64,000 nucleotides of DNA from an uncultured Shimia sp. (GCA_937897325.1 CALCOY010000015.1:240304-304303); one strand, 5' to 3'; counted from the stretch's first letter, positions 9,271 to 18,276 are shown. The notes: generated by a model not told the origin, from the letters alone. Translations and numbers: made by a program.

Positions 9271-10824
9271 ATGACGTTTTCTGGTAAGTTATCGCGGCGT
9301 TCGTTTATGAAAAGTACGGCGGCGACAGGCATGTCGACGCTGGGGGCAGGGTTTGCAAGTCAGGTTTGGGCGGATGGGCATTTGCCGGACCCGCAAAGCG
9401 TTCTCGATCAGATTTCAATCGCGGGATATGTGCGCGAAGACTATCGCAACCTTTATTCCATGTCCGACGACAAACCGTTCTGGGACAATTCGAAGGATTG
9501 GATTCGAACGGTCGATTGGGAGGCTGTACGGAGCGAGCTGGCCGGATCCACCGTGCGTTTCGCCATTGGGGCTGCTGACACGGAATCTGCGGCGGAAGGT
9601 CTTGAGCCGTTCAAGCAGCTTTCTGGTATTGAGGTCGAACTTGTCCCGATCCCGGATGACAGCTTTTATGACAAAGCTCTGGCCGAGTTCATTTCGGGCA
9701 ATGCGTCTTTTGATGCGCTGCAATTCTTCTCGCCCTGGCTGGGGGATTTCGCGGCACCCGGTTTCCTTTATCCGCTGGATGAATATGCCGAGAAATGGGG
9801 CCTGCCGCTGGATGATTTCTACGACACCTATCGCCTGAACTACGGCTTCTTCAACGGCACGATGTACGGCATTCCGTTCGACTGCGACATCCAGATGGTG
9901 CATGTGCGCAAAGCCTATATGGAGCAGATCCTTGGCGGTGAGGTCGATCGGGTAAACTCGGTGCCCAGCTATGATGAACTGATCCGTGTCTCCAAAGAGC
10001 TGAACAAGGTCGAGCCGGGTGTTTCCGGTGTGGGGCTGATGGCAGCACCCGGTTTCTGGTCCACCTATACGTGGGAGCATATCTCTGCACAGGCCGGGAT
10101 GATGCTTTTCGATGAAAGCTGGGAGCCGATCTTCAACGGTGATGCGGGCATGAAGGGTCTGGAGATCATTCTGGAACTCGCCAAGAACGCCAATGAAGGT
10201 CATGCGGGTGCCGGTTGGCCGGAGAACCGAGCGGCCTGGCTGGGTGGTCAGGTAGCCACGAACATCTCCTGGCAGGACAGCGGCACACAAGCGATGCGGC
10301 CGGATCAAAGCCAGATCGTGGATGACTTCGTCACGATTTACGAGCCACGCATCGAAGGCGGGCGATTTGCGCCGCCGAACATTGCCGGTTCGACGTCGTG
10401 CGTCAGCGCCTCGGCGCAGAATCCAGAAGGTGCTTTCCTCATGCTGGGCTTCCTCACGACGGCGTCGATTATGGCGATGAATGAGGCCAACGCGAATGGT
10501 GTGGCACCAGGCTATCGATCAGTGCTCGAGAATGAAAACCTGCAGGCCGTGTCGCAGCCCGCGAAGGTTTGGGGCGACAGTCTGGATCACGCTTGGTGTT
10601 CACCGCGTCTGCCTGGGGCCTTCCCGATTGAACAGGCCATCGGGAACGAGATCAATCGCGCCGTCGTGGGCCAGATCACGGCGAAAGAGGCATTGGACAA
10701 CGCTGCTGCGGCGGTCAAGCGCATTATGACCGACAATGGCTTTTATGCGGGCAACGATCCGGTGGACTATGCCGCAGCAGCTCCGGGCCTCTATGTTGGT
10801 GAGGGTAAGGACCTGCCGTTCTGA
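9271..10824 (+). CDS. ABC transporter extracellular solute-binding protein (Tat-exported)
   Basis: A 517-aa periplasmic receptor of the family 1 (sugar-type) solute-binding proteins. The N-terminus has a Tat signal with SRRSFMK followed by a hydrophobic stretch and probable cleavage near residue 34. The mature part has the two-lobe family features, for example the segment SFDALQFFSPW. It is longer than the usual 400-440 aa. It is the first gene of a rightward operon with two permeases, an ATPase and a kinase, and is preceded by a strong GGGAGGA ribosome-binding site. The ligand is unknown; a carbohydrate or polyol is expected from transporter class and neighbours. Confidence 0.88.
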   Translation: MTFSGKLSRRSFMKSTAATGMSTLGAGFASQVWADGHLPDPQSVLDQISIAGYVREDYRNLYSMSDDKPFWDNSKDWIRTVDWEAVRSELAGSTVRFAIGAADTESAAEGLEPFKQLSGIEVELVPIPDDSFYDKALAEFISGNASFDALQFFSPWLGDFAAPGFLYPLDEYAEKWGLPLDDFYDTYRLNYGFFNGTMYGIPFDCDIQMVHVRKAYMEQILGGEVDRVNSVPSYDELIRVSKELNKVEPGVSGVGLMAAPGFWSTYTWEHISAQAGMMLFDESWEPIFNGDAGMKGLEIILELAKNANEGHAGAGWPENRAAWLGGQVATNISWQDSGTQAMRPDQSQIVDDFVTIYEPRIEGGRFAPPNIAGSTSCVSASAQNPEGAFLMLGFLTTASIMAMNEANANGVAPGYRSVLENENLQAVSQPAKVWGDSLDHAWCSPRLPGAFPIEQAIGNEINRAVVGQITAKEALDNAAAAVKRIMTDNGFYAGNDPVDYAAAAPGLYVGEGKDLPF

Positions 10825-10858
10825 CAGGACCGTTCATGACCAAGAAGGTGACGCCTGA

Positions 10859-11803
10859 ATGAGCGACACGACACCGTCCAGGGCCGGGGCAGCATCGGTT
10901 GCCTCGGCCCGGGTACGCCCGGTGCGGCTGAGACGGCGCAGCCGTCGGTTGAAGGTCTGGTTTCCCTATCTGCTGGTGGCGCCAGCGGTCATCTACCTGC
11001 TTTTGATCACGCTTTACCCGGGCATCTACGCAATCATCCAAAGCTTCTACGCGGTGAAATTCGGCCCATGGCGACCTGTGGGTTTTGACAACTACATCCA
11101 GCTTTGGGGCGATTATCAGTTCTGGGCTGCGATGCGGAACACCCTGATCATCGGGTCCATCTCACTGATCCTGCAGTGTTTCTTCGCCCTGCTTCTGGCG
11201 TTCTACGCCTACCGCGATCCATGGGTGCAGGGTTGGCGGATCATATTTCTGGTGCCGATGCTGTTCATGCCGTCAGCCGTTGCCTTCATCTACAAACTGG
11301 CCTTTCTTGACGGACGGGTCTTTTCGGACATTCTGATCCGGCTTGGGTTGATTGATTACAACCTCGCCATTCAATCCTCTACCTGGATGAGCCGGATGGT
11401 CCTGATTATCGCCGATGTCTGGCAATGGACGCCGTTCCTGTTCATCATTTTTGTCGCAGCCCTTCAGGGGCAAGATGAAGAGGTTGAAGAAGCCGCGCGT
11501 CTCGATGGTGCGTCTTGGTGGTCGATCTTCTGGAACATCTCGTTGCCGCTGATGAAGCCGGTCATCGCCGTCGCTCTGATTTTGCGGGCGATCGACATTA
11601 CGACGATGTTCGCGAATGTCTTCATCATTACCAAAGGTGGACCCGCCTTCGGAACGGAAACGATCAGTTACTTCATCTACCGGACTGGCTTTAAGTCCTT
11701 CAACTTCGGATATGCCTCGGCAGCGTCCGTCATCATGCTGATCCTGACCATCATCATCGCGCAGGTCGTCGTGAAACGCGCCTTCGTATCGTCGAGGAGT
11801 TGA
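10859..11803 (+). CDS. Sugar ABC transporter permease (CUT1, MalF-like)
   Basis: A 314-aa inner-membrane permease with six predicted helices after a basic N-terminus. The EAA coupling loop is visible as EEAARLDGASWWSIFWNISLP near residue 212. It pairs with the next permease, which starts 3 bp after this stop. The pair forms the channel of the importer whose receptor is encoded just upstream. Confidence 0.9.
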   Translation: MSDTTPSRAGAASVASARVRPVRLRRRSRRLKVWFPYLLVAPAVIYLLLITLYPGIYAIIQSFYAVKFGPWRPVGFDNYIQLWGDYQFWAAMRNTLIIGSISLILQCFFALLLAFYAYRDPWVQGWRIIFLVPMLFMPSAVAFIYKLAFLDGRVFSDILIRLGLIDYNLAIQSSTWMSRMVLIIADVWQWTPFLFIIFVAALQGQDEEVEEAARLDGASWWSIFWNISLPLMKPVIAVALILRAIDITTMFANVFIITKGGPAFGTETISYFIYRTGFKSFNFGYASAASVIMLILTIIIAQVVVKRAFVSSRS

Positions 11804-11805
11804 GG

Positions 11806-12648
11806 ATGGCATCGGTGCGCAAATCCCGAAGTGAAAGCCTGTTCATTCGCTACCTGATCCTTGGGGCGTGGGCGTTGTTCTGTCTGGCGCCGGTGTTGTG
11901 GTTCCTGTCTGTCGGTCTGCGCCCGCGAGTCGAAATCATCACGCCGCGCCCGATCTACTGGCCCACCTTTTCGCTCGATGCCTGGCACATGATCTGGGAA
12001 GACTGGCCGATGGCGAAGTACCTGCGCAATTCTGTGTTGGCCATTCTGGGATCGGTCCTGATTGACTTGGTGCTGGCGATACCAGCGGCCTATTCGCTAA
12101 GCCGCTATACCTATCGGGGGCGGGACGATATCGGGTTCTATATCCTTTCGACGCGGATGATGGCCCCGGCCATCGTGGCGATCCCGATCTTCTTTCTGTT
12201 CCGCAACATGGGGTTGCTGGACACGATCTGGGCGCTGATGATCATTTACGCCGCTGTAAACCTGTCTATCGTGACGTGGATCATTCGATCCTACATGCTA
12301 GACATCCCAAAAGAACTTGAGGATGCGGCGCGCACCGACGGAGCCTCGGACATGCGGATCCTGTGGGAGATAATCATACCTGCCGTTCTGCCGGGCATTA
12401 TCACGGCGGCGGTGATCGCCATGATCTTCGCGATCAACGAATTCCTGTTCACCTTGCTGATTGCTTCGACGCCGGATGCCTACACGATGTCGGTGGCGCT
12501 TGCGAACTTCACTGGCGGGTCCGATGGTGTGATCTACAACGCTATCGCCTTGGTTGCGTTTCTTGCCTTTGTACCGGTCTTCCTCGTCGTCGTGGCCATT
12601 CAAAAGCATCTGTCGCGCGGCCTGACGATGGGCGCGGTTAAAGGGTAA
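11806..12648 (+). CDS. Sugar ABC transporter permease (CUT1, MalG-like)
   Basis: A 280-aa inner-membrane permease of the MalG class. The EAA loop (LEDAARTDGASDMRILWEI) is at about 168-186. The start is the ATG at 11806, preceded by GAGGAG with a 6-nt spacer; the in-frame TTG two codons earlier overlaps the previous stop and is less likely. It partners the preceding permease and the ATPase that starts 5 bp downstream. Confidence 0.9.
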   Translation: MASVRKSRSESLFIRYLILGAWALFCLAPVLWFLSVGLRPRVEIITPRPIYWPTFSLDAWHMIWEDWPMAKYLRNSVLAILGSVLIDLVLAIPAAYSLSRYTYRGRDDIGFYILSTRMMAPAIVAIPIFFLFRNMGLLDTIWALMIIYAAVNLSIVTWIIRSYMLDIPKELEDAARTDGASDMRILWEIIIPAVLPGIITAAVIAMIFAINEFLFTLLIASTPDAYTMSVALANFTGGSDGVIYNAIALVAFLAFVPVFLVVVAIQKHLSRGLTMGAVKG

Positions 12649-12653
12649 GCCAT

Positions 12654-13703
12654 ATGGCACGGATCGAGCTTTCAGGCATTCAGAAACGGTGGGGCAACGT
12701 CTGGGGTGTCCGTGACGTTGACATTGACATCGGCGATGAGGAATTTGTCGTCTTCCTTGGTCCCTCGGGCTGCGGGAAGACGACCACCATGCGGATGATC
12801 GCGGGGCTGGAGGAGCCCACGGAGGGCGAGATCCGTATGGACGGCGAGGTGATGAACGAAATCGACGCGCGCGACCGGGACGTGGCGATGGTGTTTCAGG
12901 GCTATGCACTTTATCCGAACATGACGATCTATGAGAACATCCGCTTTCCCCTGCGGATGCGAGATGTGCCTGCGGGCGATCACGACCGGCTTATCCGGCA
13001 GGCGGCCGATATGACGGAGTTGACGGAGTATCTGGATCGCAAGCCGTCCGCCCTGTCGGGTGGTCAGCGACAGAGGGCAGCCCTGGCCCGAGCGGTGGTG
13101 CGCCAGCCGCAGGCCTTTCTGATGGACGAACCGTTGTCAAACCTTGACGCCAAGTTGCGGCAGGCAATGCGGGTGCAGATCAAGCACATTCAGCGTGAAC
13201 TCAAGATCACCACAGTCTACGTCACGCATGACCAGATCGAGGCGATGACGCTGGCCGACCGGATTGTGATCATGCAATCCGGCGCGATTCAGCAGATTGG
13301 GACGCCGGACGAGATTTATAATGACCCAGCGAATACTTTTGTGGCTGGTTTCATCGGGGCGCCGCCCATGAACCTGATCAAAGGCCAGGTCGACGGCGGG
13401 ATATTTACTGCATCCGGCATCACTGTGGATGGTTTGCGCAGCGATATGTCCGGCGCTGTCACGCTTGGCGTGCGACCCGAGGATTGTGCCGTGACGCAAA
13501 GCGATGCGAATCTGACCGGAGAGGTCTTTGGGGTCGAACCGACGGGGGATCTGACGTACCTGACGCTGAAAACGGGTGATGCGATGATCGAAGTGAAAGC
13601 CGATCGGAGCTACCGCAGGGAATTGGGCGTGGACGAACAGATTGCGTTCGACCGCGAAAGACTGTTCCTCTTTGATGCCAAGACGGGCACGCGCCTACGC
13701 TGA
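12654..13703 (+). CDS. Sugar ABC transporter ATP-binding protein (UgpC/MsmK-like)
   Basis: A 349-aa cytoplasmic ATPase. Walker A is GPSGCGKT (36-43), the signature is LSGGQRQR (about 132-139), and Walker B is AFLMDEPLSNLD. A C-terminal TOBE domain of the CUT1 type follows (about 235-349). It energises the importer encoded by the three upstream genes. It may also interact with the regulatory machinery, as MalK does, but nothing in the sequence shows this. Confidence 0.93.
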   Translation: MARIELSGIQKRWGNVWGVRDVDIDIGDEEFVVFLGPSGCGKTTTMRMIAGLEEPTEGEIRMDGEVMNEIDARDRDVAMVFQGYALYPNMTIYENIRFPLRMRDVPAGDHDRLIRQAADMTELTEYLDRKPSALSGGQRQRAALARAVVRQPQAFLMDEPLSNLDAKLRQAMRVQIKHIQRELKITTVYVTHDQIEAMTLADRIVIMQSGAIQQIGTPDEIYNDPANTFVAGFIGAPPMNLIKGQVDGGIFTASGITVDGLRSDMSGAVTLGVRPEDCAVTQSDANLTGEVFGVEPTGDLTYLTLKTGDAMIEVKADRSYRRELGVDEQIAFDRERLFLFDAKTGTRLR

Positions 13704-13716
13704 AGAAGGGGGAATA

Positions 13717-14658
13717 ATGCGCTTCGATTACACCTCGATGGGGTTTTACACCTTCGACGCGCTTTGCCGTCCCGTCACCGACATTCCGCCAGGCGGGAAC
13801 ACGTTCTTTGTCGATGACTTCGCGCTGGCCGTTTCGGGGGCCGCGGGCTCTGCTGCGATTGTGGCCGCCAAACACGGGCTGAAGGTGCAGGCTGTCGGCG
13901 GTGTGGGCGATGACCTGATGGGCGATTGGGTTCTGCGGCGCCTTGGCGATTTCGGCGTGGATTGCAAAAACATGCAGCGTTGTCATGACTTCATGACCTC
14001 ATCCAGTATCGTGACAACCCGACCTGACGGGGCCCGCCCGGCCTTGCACAAACGCGGGGCAACGGCGGGATTTTTTGTGAATGATGCGGCACTTGACAGG
14101 GTGCTGGACACGAAGATCCTGCATATCGGTGGTGTCGGTTTGATGGATGCGATGGACAAGGGCCGGAATACCGAGGTGCTGGCCGAGGCCAAGGCGCGGG
14201 GGGCGATTACGACGCTTGATGTCTTCGCCTCGACACCCGAGGATCTTGCGCTGATCAAACCGCTCCTTGCCCATACGGATTACTTCATGCCCTCGGAGGA
14301 AGAGGCGATGGCCCTCTCGGGCCTTACCGACTTCGAGGACATCGCAAAGTTCCTGCTGGATCAGGGGGTGGGCGCCGTGATCCTGACATTGGGGGCGGAC
14401 GGGGTAATGTATCGCGATCAGCATGATCACGCCTTTGACCTGCCAGCCTACGCGATTGACGTGGTATGCACCTGCGGTTGCGGTGATTGCTTCAACGCGG
14501 GCTTTGCGACGGGGCTGCATCTGGGCCGCTCAATCGAAGATTGTGTGCTTCTGGGTCAGGCAAGTTCGGCACAGAACGCTATGGGGCTTGGGTCGCAGGC
14601 TGTCTTGGATGATTTGGACAGCACGCTTGACTTCATGGCAAAGACTCCGACTCGGTGA
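13717..14658 (+). CDS. PfkB-family carbohydrate kinase with Cys-rich catalytic loop
   Basis: A 313-aa ribokinase-fold kinase, the last gene of the transporter operon. The start is the ATG at 13717, with GAAGAAGGGGGA just upstream. Family segments include GGNTFFVDDFALAVSGAAG near the N-terminus and GAVILTLGADGV (about 219-230). The usual DTTGAGD loop is replaced by DVVCTCGCGDC (248-258). The catalytic base D257 is kept, but four cysteines (C251, C253, C255, C258) surround it. It presumably phosphorylates the imported sugar or a breakdown product, which could also generate the SorC effector. The substrate cannot be named from sequence. Confidence 0.85.
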   Translation: MRFDYTSMGFYTFDALCRPVTDIPPGGNTFFVDDFALAVSGAAGSAAIVAAKHGLKVQAVGGVGDDLMGDWVLRRLGDFGVDCKNMQRCHDFMTSSSIVTTRPDGARPALHKRGATAGFFVNDAALDRVLDTKILHIGGVGLMDAMDKGRNTEVLAEAKARGAITTLDVFASTPEDLALIKPLLAHTDYFMPSEEEAMALSGLTDFEDIAKFLLDQGVGAVILTLGADGVMYRDQHDHAFDLPAYAIDVVCTCGCGDCFNAGFATGLHLGRSIEDCVLLGQASSAQNAMGLGSQAVLDDLDSTLDFMAKTPTR

Positions 14659-14695
14659 TATATGATCTTGTGACTGCTCAAGACCGGATCTGACA

Positions 14696-15361
14696 ATGCG
14701 TTATCCGACACTGCCCTTTCCGCTATCGTCCCTTCGGGTGCCGGTGCGCGATGCTTTGCGAGGTCTGGCGACCTTCGCCGATGCGACGGAGGACACGTTG
14801 CAGCCTGCGATGGACCTCTTGCCAGAAGGTCTGCGTACGTCCCTAAATTCTGTCCTTGAAAGGCTTGAGGCATCAGGCCAGCGGTGGATGGATGCATCTA
14901 TTGCACATATGGATATCTGCGTTGCGTCGGACGTTGTTGCAGGTCGTGTGTCGACGGGTGCGGATCAAGAAGCCTGCGCTCGCGTCATCGCCTTTGCCTG
15001 GGATCATCTGCGGCCCATTGGGCAGAGCCGTCTTATGATCAGTGAGACCTTGCTTGCCACGCGCCTGTCATCGGATAGCGCGGCGCATCTTTATATCCAG
15101 CTTCGCACATCATCGGTGATCGGCACCTTGCCCGGTGTGCCTGCCCCAAGAGGTGCCGAAGATCAGGAAGATGTCGATTTGCGTCTTTTTGCCTTGATGA
15201 TATGGCTTCTGGCGGCGCGGGCCGACACGTTGGAAGACGAACAGAAACTCTTGCATCTGGCCGGGGCGATGAGCGTTGCGATGAAGACCGAGATTTTGGC
15301 GGCGGTTGACCAGCCCGACCAAATCGCAGAGCATCTACGGGCTCTCTCAGATCATCTGTAA
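14696..15361 (+). CDS. Uncharacterised protein, 221 aa
   Basis: I do not recognise this family. The protein is predominantly helical, with no signal peptide or clear membrane segment apart from a mildly hydrophobic stretch (LFALMIWLLAARAD, about 162-175). It starts 37 bp after the kinase stop, has no strong ribosome-binding site, and is followed 11 bp later by another unknown gene in the same direction. The pair may be a separate unit or the tail of the sugar operon. Coding use is like its neighbours, so it is probably a real gene. Confidence 0.6.
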   Translation: MRYPTLPFPLSSLRVPVRDALRGLATFADATEDTLQPAMDLLPEGLRTSLNSVLERLEASGQRWMDASIAHMDICVASDVVAGRVSTGADQEACARVIAFAWDHLRPIGQSRLMISETLLATRLSSDSAAHLYIQLRTSSVIGTLPGVPAPRGAEDQEDVDLRLFALMIWLLAARADTLEDEQKLLHLAGAMSVAMKTEILAAVDQPDQIAEHLRALSDHL

Positions 15362-15372
15362 AGGTTTGAACC

Positions 15373-15987
15373 ATGTCCGCCCCGGGCCCGACTGTTGCCG
15401 AACAACCCCTTCGCAAAGCAGTGCAGCGCATGCGCTGGTTCGTGCAAGCGTTTGAACAGCAGGTCAATCAGACCAGTGCGGAAACGGGTATCGCGTATGA
15501 CATCGACTTTGCCCTGTTGGCGGATGTCTTTGCCGATTGGTTGAAGGCGTTCAGCGCACAAAAACCGCAGGACGATAGCGACAAGCCCGCTTATGTGGGT
15601 TTTGCTGCCGGACTGATGTTGCGCACCCTGATCAAAAAAAATCCGGTCATCATAACGTCACTTCCAGAGGGTGCGGATACGTCCAATCCGGCCTACTTCT
15701 GGCCGGAAGGGTATCTCTATGTGGCCTTCTGCCTGAATGTACGGGGGCTGGTGCTTACCACGGATTACGATGGCCAGCAGCATATCAGCGCAGCACTTAA
15801 GGACAGCCGCACCTGGTGGAGCTTCAAGGAGAACGTTGCGGAAGATCCAGGGCTGGCGATTGCATTCCTGGACCTCTTTGCTGGGGATGAACCCGAATGG
15901 TCCATGCCTGATCTTTTTCGATCCGGACGCATGGTTGAACTGGCCGACAAGTTCTACGCCCGAAAGCGCCTGAAGCCTGTCGACTGA
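15373..15987 (+). CDS. Uncharacterised protein, 204 aa
   Basis: Not recognised. A soluble-looking protein with a helical N-terminus (residues 10-60) and a mixed region rich in aromatic residues (PAYFWPEGYLYVAFCLN, about 104-120). It begins 11 bp after the previous unknown gene, suggesting the two are co-transcribed and work together. It converges on the CBS-domain gene with a 9-bp gap and no obvious terminator. Confidence 0.6.
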   Translation: MSAPGPTVAEQPLRKAVQRMRWFVQAFEQQVNQTSAETGIAYDIDFALLADVFADWLKAFSAQKPQDDSDKPAYVGFAAGLMLRTLIKKNPVIITSLPEGADTSNPAYFWPEGYLYVAFCLNVRGLVLTTDYDGQQHISAALKDSRTWWSFKENVAEDPGLAIAFLDLFAGDEPEWSMPDLFRSGRMVELADKFYARKRLKPVD

Positions 15988-15996
15988 GAGGCGCGC

Positions 15997-16518
15997 CTAG
16001 CCGACGATCATCTGCTTGAGTTGCAACGCCTCATGCTCAAGCTCATTCAGACGGTAATTCACCACGTCCCCGATCGTGATCATGCCGTTGGGTGCGCCGT
16101 TCTCGACGACAGGCATGTGGCGAAAGCGCCCGTCGGTCATGCGTCGAAGCACGGAGACCAGCGTCTCTTTTGGTGCGCAGACCTCCACGTTGGTGGTCAT
16201 CACCTCCTTGACCTGTTGGGGGAGGGTGCGGCCCGGTGTTTCAGCAAGTTTGCGCACGATGTCGCGTTCGGAAAGGATGCCCCGCAAACTGCCTGCACTG
16301 TCAGTTACGACAAGCGCACCGATCCGTTTGTCCCGAAGCAATTCGACCGCTGTTCCAAGTGTATCTTCCGGGCTGATCGCAAATACATCATTTCCTTTGC
16401 CGGAGATTAGATTGGCGACGGTAGCAGTGCCACTGGCAAGATTGGATTTGGTGGATTGGCTCACCGTTGTCTTTTGATTAACGTCGCCACGAGTTGGGCT
16501 TTGGTAGGATGCGGGCAT
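15997..16518 (-). CDS. Twin CBS-domain protein
   Basis: A 173-aa protein made of two CBS modules (about 38-92 and 103-160) after a ~35-aa polar leader. Motifs typical of the fold include GALVVTDSAGSLRGILSERDIVR and RFRHMPVVENGAPNGMITIGDV (partial segments named here only as landmarks). CBS pairs bind adenosyl nucleotides and act as energy sensors; the partner is unknown. An AAGAAGGGAGTGATC ribosome-binding region precedes the ATG at 16518. It is monocistronic, between the unknown gene pair and the Nqr accessory genes. Confidence 0.88.
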   Translation of the reverse strand: MPASYQSPTRGDVNQKTTVSQSTKSNLASGTATVANLISGKGNDVFAISPEDTLGTAVELLRDKRIGALVVTDSAGSLRGILSERDIVRKLAETPGRTLPQQVKEVMTTNVEVCAPKETLVSVLRRMTDGRFRHMPVVENGAPNGMITIGDVVNYRLNELEHEALQLKQMIVG

Positions 16519-16600
16519 TGGCGATCACTCCCTTCTTGAGTGTTAAACCACAGCAGTAAGCCTCAGCTTAGACGAGAATCGGCTTTTTGGGAAATTTACC

Positions 16601-16789
16601 TTGGATTTCGGCGGCCTTTATCTGACACCGGCTTCTGCGACGTTCATCTTCGTAGTGGCGGTCCTGGCTGGCTACCGTTATCGTCGTGTCTGGAAGGCGG
16701 AAGGGCCCGCATGGCAACTATGGCTGTCGGGGCTGACCGCAGCGCTTTGCCTTTTGGTCCTTGGATTTTTGCCTCTGAAGGCCGTCTAG
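16601..16789 (+). CDS. Small two-helix membrane protein, 62 aa (putative)
   Basis: A short ORF starting with TTG, with two hydrophobic helices (about 10-24 and 41-58) separated by a basic loop (YRYRRVWK). Its stop shares the palindrome CTAG with the stop of nqrM on the other strand, the same arrangement as four other convergent pairs in this window. That arrangement supports a real gene. The ribosome-binding site is weak. Function unknown; the location next to Nqr maturation genes may be coincidental. Confidence 0.45.
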   Translation: MDFGGLYLTPASATFIFVVAVLAGYRYRRVWKAEGPAWQLWLSGLTAALCLLVLGFLPLKAV

Positions 16790-17028
16790 GTCTGGTTTTC
16801 GACCCGTATGCGTTCCGCCATCTTGCGTGCACGCGGACATTGCAGGCGGTCCTTCAATGGGCTGTTGGGATCAATATCCTTGCTACATACAAGGCATTTG
16901 TCCGCGTCGGAGATCGCGTTGAGTCCGCCGCAACTGCCTTTGATCGTCTTGCCCATCAGGATCACGCCGAGCGCCATGCCAAGCATGATCAGCATCAGAA
17001 ATCCGAAGGTTAAGAGGAAGGTGGTCAT
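16786..17028 (-). CDS. nqrM: Na+-NQR maturation protein NqrM
   Basis: An ~80-aa protein with one N-terminal membrane helix. It then has the NqrM signature KGSCGGLN followed by a cysteine set (DKCLVCSKD and LQCPRAR) that could bind iron. NqrM is needed to assemble the iron centre of the sodium-pumping NADH:quinone reductase. I chose the ATG at 17028, which overlaps the apbE stop by one base (TGATG); a GTG one codon upstream is also possible. The nqr structural genes are divergent nearby, which confirms the assignment. Confidence 0.9.
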   Translation of the reverse strand: MTTFLLTFGFLMLIMLGMALGVILMGKTIKGSCGGLNAISDADKCLVCSKDIDPNSPLKDRLQCPRARKMAERIRVENQT

Positions 17029-18074
17029 CACTCTGTCTCCTGGGCCTGCTCAGAGATTTCGACGAATCGCGGGCTGGCCGTGGTTGTGAACTGCGTCTCG
17101 TCCGATCGCGCGTCTCGGACAATAAAAAGTGCTGCGAGGTCAAGGTTTTTGGCAATTTCCATGCCGCGATCCTGCCCGAGCGCCAGCAAAGCCGTTGCCC
17201 ATGCATCTGCCAACATAGCATCTTCTGCAAGGACCGTAACCGATGCTGTCATATGTGTGATCGGCCTGCCCGTATTCGCATCGATGATATGGGAGTAACG
17301 CACGCCGTTTTCTTCGAAATAGTTGCGATAGTCGCCGGACGTGGCCATGCCCAGTCCGCTGATGCGAACGGTTTGTTCCAGAGTCCGCCCGCCGCCCTCG
17401 GGGCGTTCGATCCCGATGCGCCAGGGAAAGCCGCTGGCGTTCTCCCCGGCTGCGAACAGGTCGCCACCAATCTCGACCATGTAGTCCGTGATGCCCATCT
17501 CGCCCAAAGTCGCGCCAACCTCGTCCACCCCATACCCCTTGGCGATCGCGGCCAAGTACACGCTGGTGTCGGGCCGCGCCTTTGACATCGTATCGGGGTT
17601 TGCTGCCAGCGACAGGACCTTGGATTGGCCGACGATGTCCAGCGCGGCGCTGATCGCAGCATCCGGTGGCACCGGGCTTTCGGAGTTGCGTGCGCCAAAG
17701 CCCCAAAGTTCAATCAAGGGGCCGAGGGTGACGTCGAATTGACCGTCGCTTTGGGTGTGAACATCATTGGCGACATTCATGACCTTTGACAGTTCGGGTG
17801 AGATCTCGACCGGGTCAGTGGTTTGAGCAGTGTTGAACTGCGAGATCTCGGAGTTCGGATCCCAGTTTGACATCTGGCTGTTCACCGTCGCCAGGGTAGC
17901 TTCAACGGCAATCTGAACATCGGTCAAGTCTAGCGCATTCGTCTTGTCGATGACGGTTATGTTGTATGTGGTACCCATGGTCTCGCCGCTGATTAGCAGC
18001 GTCTCGGGCTCTTCCTCGCAGGCGGTCAGCAGGACGGCCGCACCGAGACATATGCCCTTGGTCAAGGCTTGCAT
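17028..18074 (-). CDS. apbE: FAD:protein FMN transferase (ApbE)
   Basis: A 348-aa lipoprotein that attaches FMN covalently to threonines of NqrB and NqrC in the periplasm. A type II signal peptide with lipobox LLTAC is at residues 15-19. The family segments GETMGTTYNITV and VEIGGDLFA follow. The ATG at 18074 has a near-perfect AAGGAGGTG ribosome-binding site; the upstream ATG at 18260 would add 62 residues unlike any signal peptide. Translation is coupled to nqrM. The gene is divergent from nqrA, whereas in Vibrio apbE follows nqrF. Confidence 0.92.
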   Translation of the reverse strand: MQALTKGICLGAAVLLTACEEEPETLLISGETMGTTYNITVIDKTNALDLTDVQIAVEATLATVNSQMSNWDPNSEISQFNTAQTTDPVEISPELSKVMNVANDVHTQSDGQFDVTLGPLIELWGFGARNSESPVPPDAAISAALDIVGQSKVLSLAANPDTMSKARPDTSVYLAAIAKGYGVDEVGATLGEMGITDYMVEIGGDLFAAGENASGFPWRIGIERPEGGGRTLEQTVRISGLGMATSGDYRNYFEENGVRYSHIIDANTGRPITHMTASVTVLAEDAMLADAWATALLALGQDRGMEIAKNLDLAALFIVRDARSDETQFTTTASPRFVEISEQAQETE

Positions 18075-18276
18075 CAGACACCTCCTTCTTCCGCTTAGTG
18101 GGTGCGTTGATAGCCTTACACTTCCCGGCTCCGGAATGCGGCAATTTGTATAGGCCAAACAACAAAAAATTCGCCGGAAACTCTGGGTTCCTTCTCGCAA
18201 AGGGGATATAAACCTGCGCAAAGGAAGCCTAGCGATTGCCACACGCTTGTATACCTGCAACCAGAAAGGACCCTGC

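Noticed and set aside
18075..18260. 62-residue N-terminal extension of ApbE
   Set aside because: It would precede the lipoprotein signal peptide. The internal ATG at 18074 has an almost ideal ribosome-binding site.
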